This document shows, piece by piece, positions 43,866-53,130 of a stretch of 64,000 nt of DNA. Each line of letters opens with the position of its first letter. Positions within the stretch are counted from its first letter, which is position 1. The translations under genes were made by a program, and so were the position numbers. The notes beneath the pieces are model-generated. The model was not told the DNA's origin. It saw only the letters and a program-made list of their open reading frames with translations, and searched no databases. The DNA lies in assembly GCF_900112645.1 (NCBI RefSeq), contig NZ_FOMO01000010.1, positions 1 through 64,000 on the forward strand, written 5' to 3'. Origin of the DNA: Phytopseudomonas straminea. Its GTDB lineage: Bacteria > Pseudomonadota > Gammaproteobacteria > Pseudomonadales > Pseudomonadaceae.

Positions 43866-45057
43866 CAGTTACGCGGCGTTGGCGGTCACCCTGGCGATTC
43901 AGGCCCTGGTGTCCATGGCTTCGTTCACCGTGCCGGTATTGGCGCCTGTGGCGCTGCCGGATCTGGGTGGTAGCCTCGCCCTGGTTGGTTTGTTCGTGGC
44001 GCTGATCTACCTGGGCGCGATGATCTCCAGCCTGCTCAGCGGCAGCTGGATTCTGCGCTTCGGTGCCATTCGCGTCAGCCAGGTCTGCTTGCTGCTGTGC
44101 GGTGCTGGTCTGGCCATCGCCGCCGGTGGCCAACTGTGGTGCCTGGTGATCAGCGCACTGGCGCTTGGTGCCGGTTACGGCCCGGTGACGCCGGCCAGTT
44201 CGCACATCCTGGCGCGCACCACACCGCGCCACCTGATGGGTTTCATGTTTTCCCTGAAGCAGACCGGCGTGCCGATTGGTGGGGTGCTCGCCGGCATGCT
44301 GGTGCCCAGCCTGGTGGGCTTGGCTGGCTGGCACGGCGCACTGCTGGCGGTGGCACTGGCCTGCGCGATGATGGCGCTGGTCGCCCAGTGCGTGCGCGAG
44401 GCGCTCGACGATGACCGTAGCCAGAGCCCGGCGCCGCGGCGTGATCCGTTCAAGCCGCTGCGGCTGATCTTCGCCATGCCGCGCATGCGCAATCTGGCGC
44501 TGTGCTCGTTGCTGTTCGGGGCCATGCAGCTATGCCTGACCACTTATCTGGTCAGCTACCTGACCGAAGATTACGGACTGGCGCTGGTCACCGCCGGGGT
44601 GATTCTAGCCCTCACTCAAGGCGCCGGTGTGGTTGGCCGGCTGCTGTGGGGCTGGGTGGCCGACCATTGGCTGGAGCCGCGCCGGCTGCTGCCGTTGCTG
44701 GCCCTGCTGATGGCGATTTCCTCGTTGCTGACCGCTGCCTTCACCCAGAGTTGGCCGCTGTCTCTGGTGGCCGCGGTGAGCATGCTGTTCGGCGCCACCG
44801 CCATTGGCTGGAACGGCGTGTATCTGGCCGAAGTGGCGCGCCTGGCGCCTACCGGGACGGCCGGGCAATACACTGGCGGCACCTTGTTTTTCACCTATTT
44901 CGGTGTGGTCGCTGGCCCGCCACTGTTCGCCGGGGTGACTCACTTCAGCCATTCCCTGGCCAGCGGCTACCTGCTATTCGGCGGGCTGATGCTGGCGATC
45001 GCCCTGCTGCTCTGGCGCTTCGCCGGCGCCCCTGCGCCGCGCTGCGACACAGGCTGA
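43858..45057 (+). CDS. MFS transporter
   Basis: 399 residues, 12 predicted helices, with ARTTPRHLMGFMFSLKQTGVPIGG between the two halves, resembling CynX/NarK-like organic-anion MFS proteins. GTG start at 43858 overlaps the regulator stop by 8 bases, so it is translationally coupled. Alternative importer or exporter of the pathway acid in addition to the TRAP system. Confidence 0.8.
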   Translation: MNNSYAALAVTLAIQALVSMASFTVPVLAPVALPDLGGSLALVGLFVALIYLGAMISSLLSGSWILRFGAIRVSQVCLLLCGAGLAIAAGGQLWCLVISALALGAGYGPVTPASSHILARTTPRHLMGFMFSLKQTGVPIGGVLAGMLVPSLVGLAGWHGALLAVALACAMMALVAQCVREALDDDRSQSPAPRRDPFKPLRLIFAMPRMRNLALCSLLFGAMQLCLTTYLVSYLTEDYGLALVTAGVILALTQGAGVVGRLLWGWVADHWLEPRRLLPLLALLMAISSLLTAAFTQSWPLSLVAAVSMLFGATAIGWNGVYLAEVARLAPTGTAGQYTGGTLFFTYFGVVAGPPLFAGVTHFSHSLASGYLLFGGLMLAIALLLWRFAGAPAPRCDTG

Positions 45058-45111
45058 CGCTTCCCCTTCACCACTCATCCGCCCATCAACTCAATTACGT
45101 GGAGACCTGCC

Positions 45112-45912
45112 ATGGCAGCCCGCTCGTACCTGTTCGTCCCCGGCGACCGTCCGGAACGCTTTGACAAAGCCTGCGCCGCTGGCGCCGACGTGGTGATTCT
45201 CGACCTTGAGGATGCCGTCACGCCCGACCGCAAGGCCGAGGCGCGCGAGGCCATTGGCAGCTGGCTACAGGCCGGCGGCCGCGCCTGGGTGCGCGTCAAT
45301 GGCAGTGATACCGAGTGGCACCTTGATGACTGTGCGCTGCTGGAGATGCCTGGTTTGCTCGGTGTATCGCTGCCCAAGGCGGAAAGCGCTGACCAGCTCG
45401 CCGCGCTAGCCGAACGCCTGCCCGAGCCGTTGCGGATTCTGCCGATCGTCGAGAGCGCCCGTGGCGTGTGGAACGCCGAGCAAATCGCCGCCGCGCCCAA
45501 GGTGCAGTGCCTGGCCTTTGGCTCTGTGGATTTCCAGGTCGACACCGGCATTCTCGGCGACGGCGAAGAACTGCTGTTCGCCCGCTCGCGCCTGGTGATT
45601 GCCTCGGCTTTGGCACGCATCGGTGCGCCGGTAGATGGCGTGACACTGGATCTGGCGAATCTCGACTTGCTCGCCCGTGACGTGCAGCGCGCCCGCCTGC
45701 AAGGTTTTGCCGGCAAGCTCTGCGTGCATCCCAAACAGGTTGCGCCGATCAATGAAGGCTTCCGGCCTGCCGAGCATGAGGTGCAGTGGGCGCGCCAGGT
45801 GCTGGACACGGTGGCAAACCACAGTGGCGTCGGCGCCATCAGCCTGAACGGCAAGTTGATCGACCTGCCGGTGATCCTGCGCGCCGAGCGTATTCTGGAA
45901 AATCTCGCCTGA
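45112..45912 (+). CDS. HpcH/HpaI (CitE-like) lyase, probable citramalyl-CoA lyase
   Basis: 266-residue CitE-type lyase. RSYLFVPGDRPERFDKA, VILDLEDAV, PIVESARG and GKLCVHPKQVAPIN are the metal and CoA-substrate motifs of malyl/citramalyl-CoA lyases. In the P. aeruginosa itaconate route the equivalent enzyme splits citramalyl-CoA into acetyl-CoA and pyruvate, ending the pathway. Starts 54 bases after the MFS gene. Confidence 0.8.
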   Translation: MAARSYLFVPGDRPERFDKACAAGADVVILDLEDAVTPDRKAEAREAIGSWLQAGGRAWVRVNGSDTEWHLDDCALLEMPGLLGVSLPKAESADQLAALAERLPEPLRILPIVESARGVWNAEQIAAAPKVQCLAFGSVDFQVDTGILGDGEELLFARSRLVIASALARIGAPVDGVTLDLANLDLLARDVQRARLQGFAGKLCVHPKQVAPINEGFRPAEHEVQWARQVLDTVANHSGVGAISLNGKLIDLPVILRAERILENLA

Positions 45913-45929
45913 GCGCTGGAGACTCGACC

Positions 45930-46499
45930 ATGCCTGCTTCGCTTTCAGCCAATACCCAGGCCCGCCAGCACCTGCTCGATATGGCCCGCCAGCTGTTCGC
46001 CGCCAGGGGCTTTCATGCGGTCAGCCTGCGCGAACTCGCGCAGGCGGTGGGGCTGCAGGCGGGGTCGCTGTACAGCCATATCCACAGCAAGGAAGCGCTG
46101 CTGGAAGAACTGATCGAAGAGGGTTACGAGCAGCTGATCGACAGCGCGCAGCTTCGCTTGCGGCGCGTCGAGCCGGGTAAGGCGCTGGCGGCTTTCCTTC
46201 GCCATCATCTGACCTTCAAGTTCGAAAACTCGGATTGGTATGTGCTCGCATCCCTCGAGAGCCGCCACCTCAACGGCGAGGCCCAGCACGAGTTGCAGGC
46301 GCTTAAAGTCGACTACGCAGCGCTGCTCGAACGGCTGCTGAAGGCGCGTCTGGCGGGGCGCGGCGAGAGTCGCCGCGTGGCCGCGGTGGCCCGTCAGACG
46401 CTGTGCCTGCTGGATGGCCCGCCCGATAGCGACGGTATGAACCTGGATGACTGGATCGAGGATCTGGAGCGCCTGCTAGTCGATCGACTACGCCGCTAG
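45930..46499 (+). CDS. TetR family regulator
   Basis: 189 residues. The HTH (about 20-62) contains FHAVSLRELAQAVGLQAGSLYSHI, typical of TetR. The C-terminal ligand domain is unlike a known subfamily to me. It lies 17 bases after the lyase gene, apparently last in the operon, so it may add a second control layer besides GntR. Converges on the MarR gene. Confidence 0.8.
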   Translation: MPASLSANTQARQHLLDMARQLFAARGFHAVSLRELAQAVGLQAGSLYSHIHSKEALLEELIEEGYEQLIDSAQLRLRRVEPGKALAAFLRHHLTFKFENSDWYVLASLESRHLNGEAQHELQALKVDYAALLERLLKARLAGRGESRRVAAVARQTLCLLDGPPDSDGMNLDDWIEDLERLLVDRLRR

Positions 46500-46525
46500 T
46501 GGGCACTTGTGAGCGGCGACGCTGT

Positions 46526-47002
46526 TCAGTGCTCCGGCAGGTTGGCGAAGATGCTCGCCAGCACCTGATTGAGCTTGCGCAATTGCGCTTCGGTCAGGCC
46601 TTCAAAGCTCTTGTGGAACAGCTCGTCGGTGAGCTCGTGCATGGCGAAGAAGGCCTTGCGCCCGGCTTCCGTGAGGGCGACCTGGGTAACGCGGCCGTCC
46701 TGAGCGCTCTGGCTGGTTTCCACCAGACCGTCGTCCTTCATGCGGTAGACGATCTTGGTGATAGTCGACAGCTTGGCCACGGCGTGTTCGGAAATTTCCG
46801 AAATGCTCGAATTGTCGTTTTCGAACAGGATGTTGAGCACGCGCCAGCGCGGAATGTCGAGGTCGATGCGCTTGAGCAGTTTTTCCATGGCCAGGGAGTA
46901 GCGGCCGTACACGCGCGCCAGCCAGTAGAAGGGAAATTCTTCCTTGTGGAAATCTTCGCTGGCGGGGTTGTAACGGCTGCGGCGTTTCTTGGCGCTGGAC
47001 AT
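46526..47002 (-). CDS. MarR family regulator (candidate IacR)
   Basis: 158 residues, winged-helix MarR protein. IPRWRVLNILFENDNSSISEISEHAVAKLSTITKIVYRMKDDGLV covers the recognition helix. iac clusters in Pseudomonas are controlled by a MarR-type repressor, IacR, which releases DNA on binding indole-3-acetate. This gene is the only MarR in view and faces away from the iac operon by about 12 kb, so identification as IacR is plausible but unproven. Confidence 0.7.
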   Translation of the reverse strand: MSSAKKRRSRYNPASEDFHKEEFPFYWLARVYGRYSLAMEKLLKRIDLDIPRWRVLNILFENDNSSISEISEHAVAKLSTITKIVYRMKDDGLVETSQSAQDGRVTQVALTEAGRKAFFAMHELTDELFHKSFEGLTEAQLRKLNQVLASIFANLPEH

Positions 47003-47220
47003 GAATGGGCTGCTTTATGAAAGTCGACGGGCAATCATAGACATTTCTACTAAATCCGGCACCCGCCGGGCTGCGCGTCAGGGTGACGCATTTTTGCAGC
47101 CTTGCAACCTTCCGCGCTTTTTGTGCCGGGCGGCTGCAGTGTGCGGCCGGACGAATGATTCAGGCTTGTCATTGCCTGCCAGAAACTGTGCTCTACCAGC
47201 CGCTGTAGCAACGCAGCGGC

Positions 47221-48126
47221 TCAGCTTTGCTGGGTCTGCACCCGGTAGTCGCGCGGCGAGACGCCGTACTGGCGCTTGAATGCCCGGGAGAAATGCGCCG
47301 AGTCGGTAAAGCCCCATTTGTAGGCGATGGTGGTGATGCGCAGGCTGTCGTCGAGCAGGTCGCGGGCGCTGTATTCCAGGCGCTGGCGCTGCACATAGCG
47401 GCAGATGCTGTCGCCGTCGATTTCGAACTGCCGGTACAACTGACGTACCGAGATGTTCAGGCGCGCGGCCAGCTCGGTGGGCGAGGGCGCGTGGGGCAGC
47501 GACTCCTGAATCAACTGCTCGGCCATGCGCCGCAACGGGCGGCCGCGCGGGGTATCGGTCTGGTCCTGTAGGCAGGGCTGCAGCAGGCTGATCAGCGCAT
47601 TCTGCACGGCGGCGCCATCTTGGGCATCGTGCTTGTATTCGTCCTGAGGCGCAGCGATCTGCGTCAGCATGCTGGCCAGCACGCGACCACTGAGGTTGCC
47701 GTGCTGCACCTTGCCAAAGCGTTTGGCGCGGGCCGGCAGTACGCGGTCCAGGGTGCGTCGGCACAGGTGTACAGACAGCTGATGCACCAGGCCCTGGGGG
47801 CACATTTCGAAGGTTTTTGCCGAGTCCAGCAGGGCGATATCGCCGGGCTGCAACACGAACTGCTGCTGGTCATGGTTGATCGCCATGACGCCCTCGCGCT
47901 GCATCACCAGAAAGTAGAACTGATCTTCGCCGCGATCCTGATTGGCGTGTTCGCGGCAGATCGACCGGGCGTTGACGTGGATGTCGGCAACGCTCAGGCC
48001 GCCCAGGTCGCGATGGCTGATATCGCCGATGAATTCGCTGTGCGCACGCTGGGTAACGAAACGGCCACACACGGCGCTGACGGCCTGGTTCCAGTAATCG
48101 AAATCGTGGGTTTTCTGCACGTTCAA
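47221..48126 (-). CDS. AraC family regulator (FeaR-like)
   Basis: 301 residues. AraC-binding-like N-terminal domain (cupin-type, DQFYFLVMQREGVMAI), then the C-terminal AraC HTH pair ending WGFTDSAHFSRAFKRQYGVSPRDYR. Members such as FeaR control catabolism of aromatic amines. TTG start at 48126 with GAGGTG 5-10 bases before; an in-frame GTG at 48120 is an alternative. It precedes on the same strand no structural gene, so its targets are probably the porin or oxidoreductase genes. Confidence 0.75.
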   Translation of the reverse strand: MNVQKTHDFDYWNQAVSAVCGRFVTQRAHSEFIGDISHRDLGGLSVADIHVNARSICREHANQDRGEDQFYFLVMQREGVMAINHDQQQFVLQPGDIALLDSAKTFEMCPQGLVHQLSVHLCRRTLDRVLPARAKRFGKVQHGNLSGRVLASMLTQIAAPQDEYKHDAQDGAAVQNALISLLQPCLQDQTDTPRGRPLRRMAEQLIQESLPHAPSPTELAARLNISVRQLYRQFEIDGDSICRYVQRQRLEYSARDLLDDSLRITTIAYKWGFTDSAHFSRAFKRQYGVSPRDYRVQTQQS

Positions 48127-48505
48127 GGTGCACCTCGAGGGCTTCTTCTAATCGTTATAGTGCGTAATTGTGCAGAAACTGCACACATTACTAATCACGA
48201 GAATATTCAAGCATTTCTCGGGCCAGAAATCGTGACTGATGCCACCGTGGTTGCGGCTGGAGTGCGCGGCAGAGTACGCGCGCATGGTGAGTGGAGGCGT
48301 TGAGCGAGGCGCCTTTCGTGCCGGGTGCAATCAGCTAGGCAAGGCCGGAGATTGTCCCGGCCAGTCTATTCAGCGGTTCTCCCGCTAGATTCGCTTCGAG
48401 GTTGCTGGATGAATGAGAAGCGTGCGTGCAGTGCCTCAGTCCCCAGCAAACCTCCAGCCTCGCCGGACAGCTATTTGTCCGCTGCCGGCGCCTGGAGCCA
48501 GATCC
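48127..48505. other. spacer upstream of the AraC gene
   Basis: Contains the TGTGCAG inverted repeat at 48169-48185 and AT-rich sequence to about 48230 likely forming the AraC promoter. The remainder to the porin stop at 48506 has no clear gene or signal. Confidence 0.4.
48169..48185. promoter_or_regulatory. inverted repeat TGTGCAG-AAA-CTGCACA upstream of the AraC gene
   Basis: Perfect 7-bp arms with 3-bp spacer, 43 bases upstream of the AraC start. A dimeric regulator site, possibly autoregulatory, is plausible. Confidence 0.45.
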
Positions 48506-49399
48506 TCAGAGTGGAATGGCGATGTTCAACCAGAACTTGTCACCTTCGGGGCGGTTCTGCACATCGAACTCGTGTTGATAGTGGCTCTGGATATTCACGC
48601 CGTTCGCCGCGGTGTAGGTCAGCTGCGGGCCCAGGCCGATGGCGCGGCCCTTGAAGTCGCCGAATACCGCGCCCTCGCCGCTGTCACCGCTGATCTGTTT
48701 GTAGGCATAGCCACCCAGGCCCACGCCCCAGTTGCCAAAATGCTTGGCGACGACGAAATCGGCATGCAGCTCATTGCCGGAGCGGTAGTCGGTGTCACGG
48801 TTCTCGTAGTTGTGGTCGAACATGGTTTTCATCGAGAACTCGTAGCCGGCCGCGTTGCGGTAGGTGAAGGCGAACAGCGGTTCGAGGGTGACGTAGTTGC
48901 GGCCGATATTGGCCAGTTCGTTCTTGTCGTAACGGCCGGTGGGCAGGTAGATGTCCATGCCGACGATCCAGTGCCAGTTGCCGCTGTGCCAGCCGATGGC
49001 GAGCGGGTCGAAGATGAAGTCGCCCATGCCGGCGCGGCTTTGCCGGCCACCAGCACCCAGGTTGACGTCCACGTCGGCGGCGACCAGAAACGCATGCATC
49101 GCCCAGTTGCCACCGAGGATCTGTTTGTCGGTGACGTGGATCGCGCGAAGGATGGTGGCGGCGGTGCTGACCTTGAAGTCGTCGAATGCCGGGTTGTCAT
49201 TGGCGAATTTATCGGCGCTGTAATAAGTGTTGTAGCTGACCAGATAGGTGCCGGGCGGCGGCAGTGCGCCGGTCATGAAGCCCTCGCTGCCATTGGCGTA
49301 GGCGCCACCTCCACCTTCGGTGGCCAGGGCGTTTTGGCCGAGGGCGAGCAGGCTAAAGAGGCCGGGAACGATCAGGTGCTGTTTGGAGAGAATGCGCAT
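48506..49399 (-). CDS. outer membrane protein of the MetA-pathway/phenol-degradation transporter family (SphA-like)
   Basis: 297 residues with a signal peptide (about 26 residues, ending QNALA). The remainder is beta-strand-rich, with alternating aromatic residues and the C-terminal KFWLNIAIPL that ends in an aromatic/aliphatic strand as in outer membrane barrels. The family is linked to aromatic and hydrophobic substrate uptake. It lies 78 bases after the GMC oxidoreductase gene on the same strand and could be cotranscribed. Confidence 0.75.
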   Translation of the reverse strand: MRILSKQHLIVPGLFSLLALGQNALATEGGGGAYANGSEGFMTGALPPPGTYLVSYNTYYSADKFANDNPAFDDFKVSTAATILRAIHVTDKQILGGNWAMHAFLVAADVDVNLGAGGRQSRAGMGDFIFDPLAIGWHSGNWHWIVGMDIYLPTGRYDKNELANIGRNYVTLEPLFAFTYRNAAGYEFSMKTMFDHNYENRDTDYRSGNELHADFVVAKHFGNWGVGLGGYAYKQISGDSGEGAVFGDFKGRAIGLGPQLTYTAANGVNIQSHYQHEFDVQNRPEGDKFWLNIAIPL

Positions 49400-49477
49400 G
49401 AAAAGGAGTTCCTCGAGCTGATGTTCAGGCGAGCGTCAGCCTTGGCGCACGGTTGGCACCAAAGCTGATGGGGGCAG

Positions 49478-51172
49478 TCAGGAGCGGCTGGGTTCGACTA
49501 GCGAAGCGCTGTGGGCGCCGAGCAGCTGAGTGAGATCGAGCGTCTGCGCAGCTGGCGCATCGAGTGCCAGGGGCGCCTTGCCGAGAATGAAGTCGGCGCC
49601 GCGCTCACCCAGCATAATGGCCGGCGCATTGGTGTTGCCGCTGGCGATCTGTGGGCACACCGAGAGGTCGACCACCCGCAGGTTGGGCACGCCGTGCACG
49701 CGCATCTGCAGGTCGACCACCGAGTCGCTTGGCTCGATGCCCAAACGGCAGGTGCCGCCTGGGTGGTAGACGGTCTTGATGGACTTGCGCACGAAGGCTT
49801 CGATACCGGCGGTGTCGCGCCAGTCGATGTTTTCGGGTGCGGTGATCTTCTTGATCAGGTTGCGCAGCGCCGGCTGCTGCATGAGCCTGAGGCCTGCCTG
49901 CACGGCACGAATCTGGCCTTGCAGATCCTCCGTGTCGCCCAGGTAATTGGGGTCGATCAAGGGCAAATCGGCGGGGTCGGTGCTGCGCAGGCGCACCTCG
50001 CCACGGGCCTTCGGGCGCAGGTGGCCGACCTTGACGGTAAAGCCGTGCTCGGCGGCCGGGGCGACTTCGCCCGGTGTGTTGTCGAAGTTGTCCATCACCG
50101 GCAGAAACATGAACTGGATGTCCGGGCGGCCAACACCCTGAGTGTCGATGAAGCCGCCGCCTTCGAGAATGTTGCTGGTCAGCAGGCCACTGCGAAACGC
50201 CAGCCACTGCGCCATGTGCTTGATGCCGCGCAAACCCTTGTCTTCGCCGAGGATGCTGTTGGGCTCGTGGGTGGCGGCGTTGAGCGACAGGTGCAGGTGA
50301 TCGTGGAAGTTCTTGCCAACCGGCAGGTCGACGAGCGTCTCGATACCGTGCTCGGCGAGATGCTCCTTGGGGCCGACACCGGAGAGCATGAGAATCTTCG
50401 GGCTGCCGAAGGCACCGGCGCTGAGGATCACTTCCTCACGGGCATTGACGGTAGTGGGTGCGCCGCCTTTCTCGCTGAAGATCACACCGGTGGCGCGGCC
50501 GCGTTCGATCACCACCTTGTGCACCAGGGCGTCGGTCACCACGCGCAGCCTGCCGCTGTCGCGCACCGACTTCAGGTAGGTGCGCGCGGTGCTGGCGCGG
50601 GCGCCGTTGCGGGTGGTGGTCTGGTAGAAGCCGACGCCTTCCTGAGACGCGCCGTTGAAGTCGTTGACGTAAGGCAGGCCCATTTCCTGGCCGGCACGCA
50701 CGAATGCCATCGTCATCGGGTGGCGATAGCGGTTCTCGCTGACCGGCAGCGGGCCATCCTGGCCGTGGTATTCGCTGCCCAGGCTCTCGTTGGCCTCGGC
50801 CCGCTTGAAGTAGGGCAGTACGTCGCGGTAGCCCCAGCCCGGGCAATTCCAGTCGCTCACCCAGTCGTCGTAATCCTGCTGCTGACCGCGGATGTAGATC
50901 ATCCCGTTCACCGAGCTGCCGCCGCCGAGCACCTTGCCCTGGGCGATGATCATCTCGCGGTTGTTGCAGTGCTTTTGCGGCACCGTCATGTACGGCCAGG
51001 ATTTTTGCTGGAACACCTGCACCACGGTGGCCGGCATGGTGTGGAAGGGGCTGCTGTCCTTGCCGCCTGCCTCCAGCAGCAACACGCTGCCGGCGCTTTC
51101 CTGGATCAGCCGGGCGGCCACTACGCAGCCTGCCGAGCCTGCACCGATCACGATGTAGTCATATTCCTTCAT
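49478..51172 (-). CDS. GMC-family FAD oxidoreductase (choline dehydrogenase-like)
   Basis: 564 residues. FAD motif GAGSAGCVVAARL near the N-terminus, GMC signatures GGGSSVNGMIYIRG and LSAGAFGSPKILMLSGVGP, and a C-terminal His/Asn pair region (VYHPGGTCRLG, IASGNTNAPAIMLGERGAD). Family oxidises alcohols to aldehydes. Substrate unknown; proximity to the aldolase and the iac genes suggests aromatic or sugar-alcohol derivatives. ATG 51172 places the FAD motif at residue 8; a longer opening is less likely. Confidence 0.85.
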   Translation of the reverse strand: MKEYDYIVIGAGSAGCVVAARLIQESAGSVLLLEAGGKDSSPFHTMPATVVQVFQQKSWPYMTVPQKHCNNREMIIAQGKVLGGGSSVNGMIYIRGQQQDYDDWVSDWNCPGWGYRDVLPYFKRAEANESLGSEYHGQDGPLPVSENRYRHPMTMAFVRAGQEMGLPYVNDFNGASQEGVGFYQTTTRNGARASTARTYLKSVRDSGRLRVVTDALVHKVVIERGRATGVIFSEKGGAPTTVNAREEVILSAGAFGSPKILMLSGVGPKEHLAEHGIETLVDLPVGKNFHDHLHLSLNAATHEPNSILGEDKGLRGIKHMAQWLAFRSGLLTSNILEGGGFIDTQGVGRPDIQFMFLPVMDNFDNTPGEVAPAAEHGFTVKVGHLRPKARGEVRLRSTDPADLPLIDPNYLGDTEDLQGQIRAVQAGLRLMQQPALRNLIKKITAPENIDWRDTAGIEAFVRKSIKTVYHPGGTCRLGIEPSDSVVDLQMRVHGVPNLRVVDLSVCPQIASGNTNAPAIMLGERGADFILGKAPLALDAPAAQTLDLTQLLGAHSASLVEPSRS

Positions 51173-51308
51173 GGGCGAATCTCTCTCTGCTGGCCCGCTC
51201 AGCGGGTTATGCAGATCATTCAAACTGCTACGGCCAAGTAAAAATTGTTCCTCGCAGTCAGTTTTTTGCACCTGCTTGCCAACCGAAACCCGCCGCGGGT
51301 GTAAGGGT

Positions 51309-52076
51309 TCACCAGGGTAGCGCGCGCTCGGCGCGCAGCTTGCGCACCATGGCGGCGAAGAAGGTGTCGGCGAAGCCGCTGTCGCGGATCAGCATGGCGG
51401 TGAGATCTGCGCATTTCTCGGCGACGCCTTCTTCCAGCGGGTGGTCCTCGCCACCCAGGGCGCCGGCGGCGCACTGGTTCTCGGCGGCGCGCTGCACGGT
51501 CCAGAGCAGGAAGAAGGTCTTCTCGATGCTGCTCTCGCCCACTGCGATGCCGTGGTTGCGCAGCACCAGAATGTGCTTGTCGCCGAGGCTGTCGATCATC
51601 CGCGTCTTCTCGTCATCGAACAGGGTGATGCCTTCGAAGGTGTGGTAGCCGATGCGGCCGTAGAGCTGGGCGCCGTAGAAGTCATCATGGGTAAAGCCGC
51701 GCTTTTTCTGCACCACGGCGGAGATCGGCGTGGTGTGGGTGTGGATTACGCATTGGATGTCATCGCGGGCGCCGTGCACGGCGCTGTGCAGGGCGAAGCC
51801 GGCCGGGTTGCCATGGTAGTCCGAGGGCTCCAGCTTGTTACCGTGCAGGTCGACCTTGAGCAGGTTGGACGGGGTGATTTCGCTGTAGTTGAGGCCGAAT
51901 GGATTGACCAGGTAGTGGTGCGCCGGGCCGGGCAGGCGCGCGGAAATGTGGTTGAAGATGGTCTCGGTCCAGCCGAAGTAATCCACCAGGTGGTAGCAGT
52001 GGGCGAGCTTGACGCGCAGCGCCCATTCTTCTTCGTTGCAGTGGGCGGGCTTGCCGGTAGTGTGAGTGGTGTTCAT
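51309..52076 (-). CDS. class II aldolase/adducin family protein
   Basis: 255 residues. Zn-binding His motifs VIHTHTTPIS and RNHGIAVG, with ARLPGPAHHYLVNPFGLNYSEIT near the N-terminus. The family includes fuculose-phosphate aldolases and many adducin-like proteins of unknown activity. It is 16 bases after the ketopantoate-reductase-like gene, so both belong to one unit with the GMC oxidoreductase. Confidence 0.8.
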   Translation of the reverse strand: MNTTHTTGKPAHCNEEEWALRVKLAHCYHLVDYFGWTETIFNHISARLPGPAHHYLVNPFGLNYSEITPSNLLKVDLHGNKLEPSDYHGNPAGFALHSAVHGARDDIQCVIHTHTTPISAVVQKKRGFTHDDFYGAQLYGRIGYHTFEGITLFDDEKTRMIDSLGDKHILVLRNHGIAVGESSIEKTFFLLWTVQRAAENQCAAGALGGEDHPLEEGVAEKCADLTAMLIRDSGFADTFFAAMVRKLRAERALPW

Positions 52077-52092
52077 GGAGTGGCCTCCTGAG

Positions 52093-53085
52093 TCAGTGAG
52101 CGGTTGGCTGTTCGCCGCGAAAGCGCGCCAGTGTGAGAATGTCCTGGGTGACCGGCATGCCGAGCCCCTGGTAGCCGGCGAGCTCGATTACCGCATCGCC
52201 AATGGCGGCCAGCTCCAGTGGGCGACCGTGCCCGTAGTCCTGGAGCATCGAGGTGCGCACCGCGCCCATGTCGGCGCCCAGCTTCATGAAGGTCTCTGGG
52301 TCGAAGGCGATGCGCGCGCCGTAGGCGGCGGCGATCAGCAGGGTTTCCTGGATGATCTTGGCGACCACGCCGCGCAGGTCGGCGCGGCCATACAGCTGCT
52401 CCAGGGTCGCGCCGGTGATCACCGACAGTGGGTTGGAACTGAGGTTGGCGATGATCTTGGTCCACAGCGGATCACGGATATGCTCGCTGGCGCGGGCTTC
52501 GATACCGGCCTGCTCGACCAGGGCGCGAACCCAGTGCAGGCGCTCGCTGAGGCGCCCATCCGGCTCGCCGAGAATCATCAGGTGCGGGTTGTCCGAACGA
52601 GCCACGCCGGGCGCCTCGCTCTCGGCGGTGATGAACACCACACAGCCAAGGATCCGCTGCAGATCGAGTGCCGCACTGAGCGCGCCGTCCGGATCGACGG
52701 CCTGCACCTGGCGCCCGGCGAAACGCCCGGGCAGGCCATGGAAGTACCACCAGGGCACGCCGTTGACCACCGGCACCACCACGGTTTCAGGGCCGATCAG
52801 TGGCCCGAGCGTGGGCAGCAGGCCGGCCAGCGCTGGCGCTTTGGTGCAGATGAAGATCAGGTCCTGCTCGCCCAGTTCGGCGGTGCTGTGGCTGGTGTTC
52901 ACAGGGCTGTGGTGGCTGCCGTCGAGGTCAGTCAGGCGCACGCCGTTGTCACGCAGCGCCGCCAGGGTTTGCCCGCGGGCCAGCACATTGACTGGCTGGC
53001 CGCTGGCACCGAGCCGTGCAGCCAGGGTGCAGCCGATGGCGCCGGCGCCGACGATACATACGCGGCGGTTGGTGGGTGATGACAT
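52093..53085 (-). CDS. 2-dehydropantoate 2-reductase (ketopantoate reductase) family protein
   Basis: 330 residues. N-terminal NADP-binding GAGAIGCTLAARLGASG, a central segment with NPHLMILGEPDG, and the C-terminal ApbA/PanE domain with LWTKIIANLSSNPLSVITG. A housekeeping panE is usually elsewhere, so this member probably reduces another 2-keto acid in the aromatic region. It starts an operon with class II aldolase and GMC oxidoreductase genes. Confidence 0.82.
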   Translation of the reverse strand: MSSPTNRRVCIVGAGAIGCTLAARLGASGQPVNVLARGQTLAALRDNGVRLTDLDGSHHSPVNTSHSTAELGEQDLIFICTKAPALAGLLPTLGPLIGPETVVVPVVNGVPWWYFHGLPGRFAGRQVQAVDPDGALSAALDLQRILGCVVFITAESEAPGVARSDNPHLMILGEPDGRLSERLHWVRALVEQAGIEARASEHIRDPLWTKIIANLSSNPLSVITGATLEQLYGRADLRGVVAKIIQETLLIAAAYGARIAFDPETFMKLGADMGAVRTSMLQDYGHGRPLELAAIGDAVIELAGYQGLGMPVTQDILTLARFRGEQPTAH

Positions 53086-53130
53086 GGCGATTCCCTTTGG
53101 CCAGTGTGTTGAAGTGAGTGGCGCCGAGGG

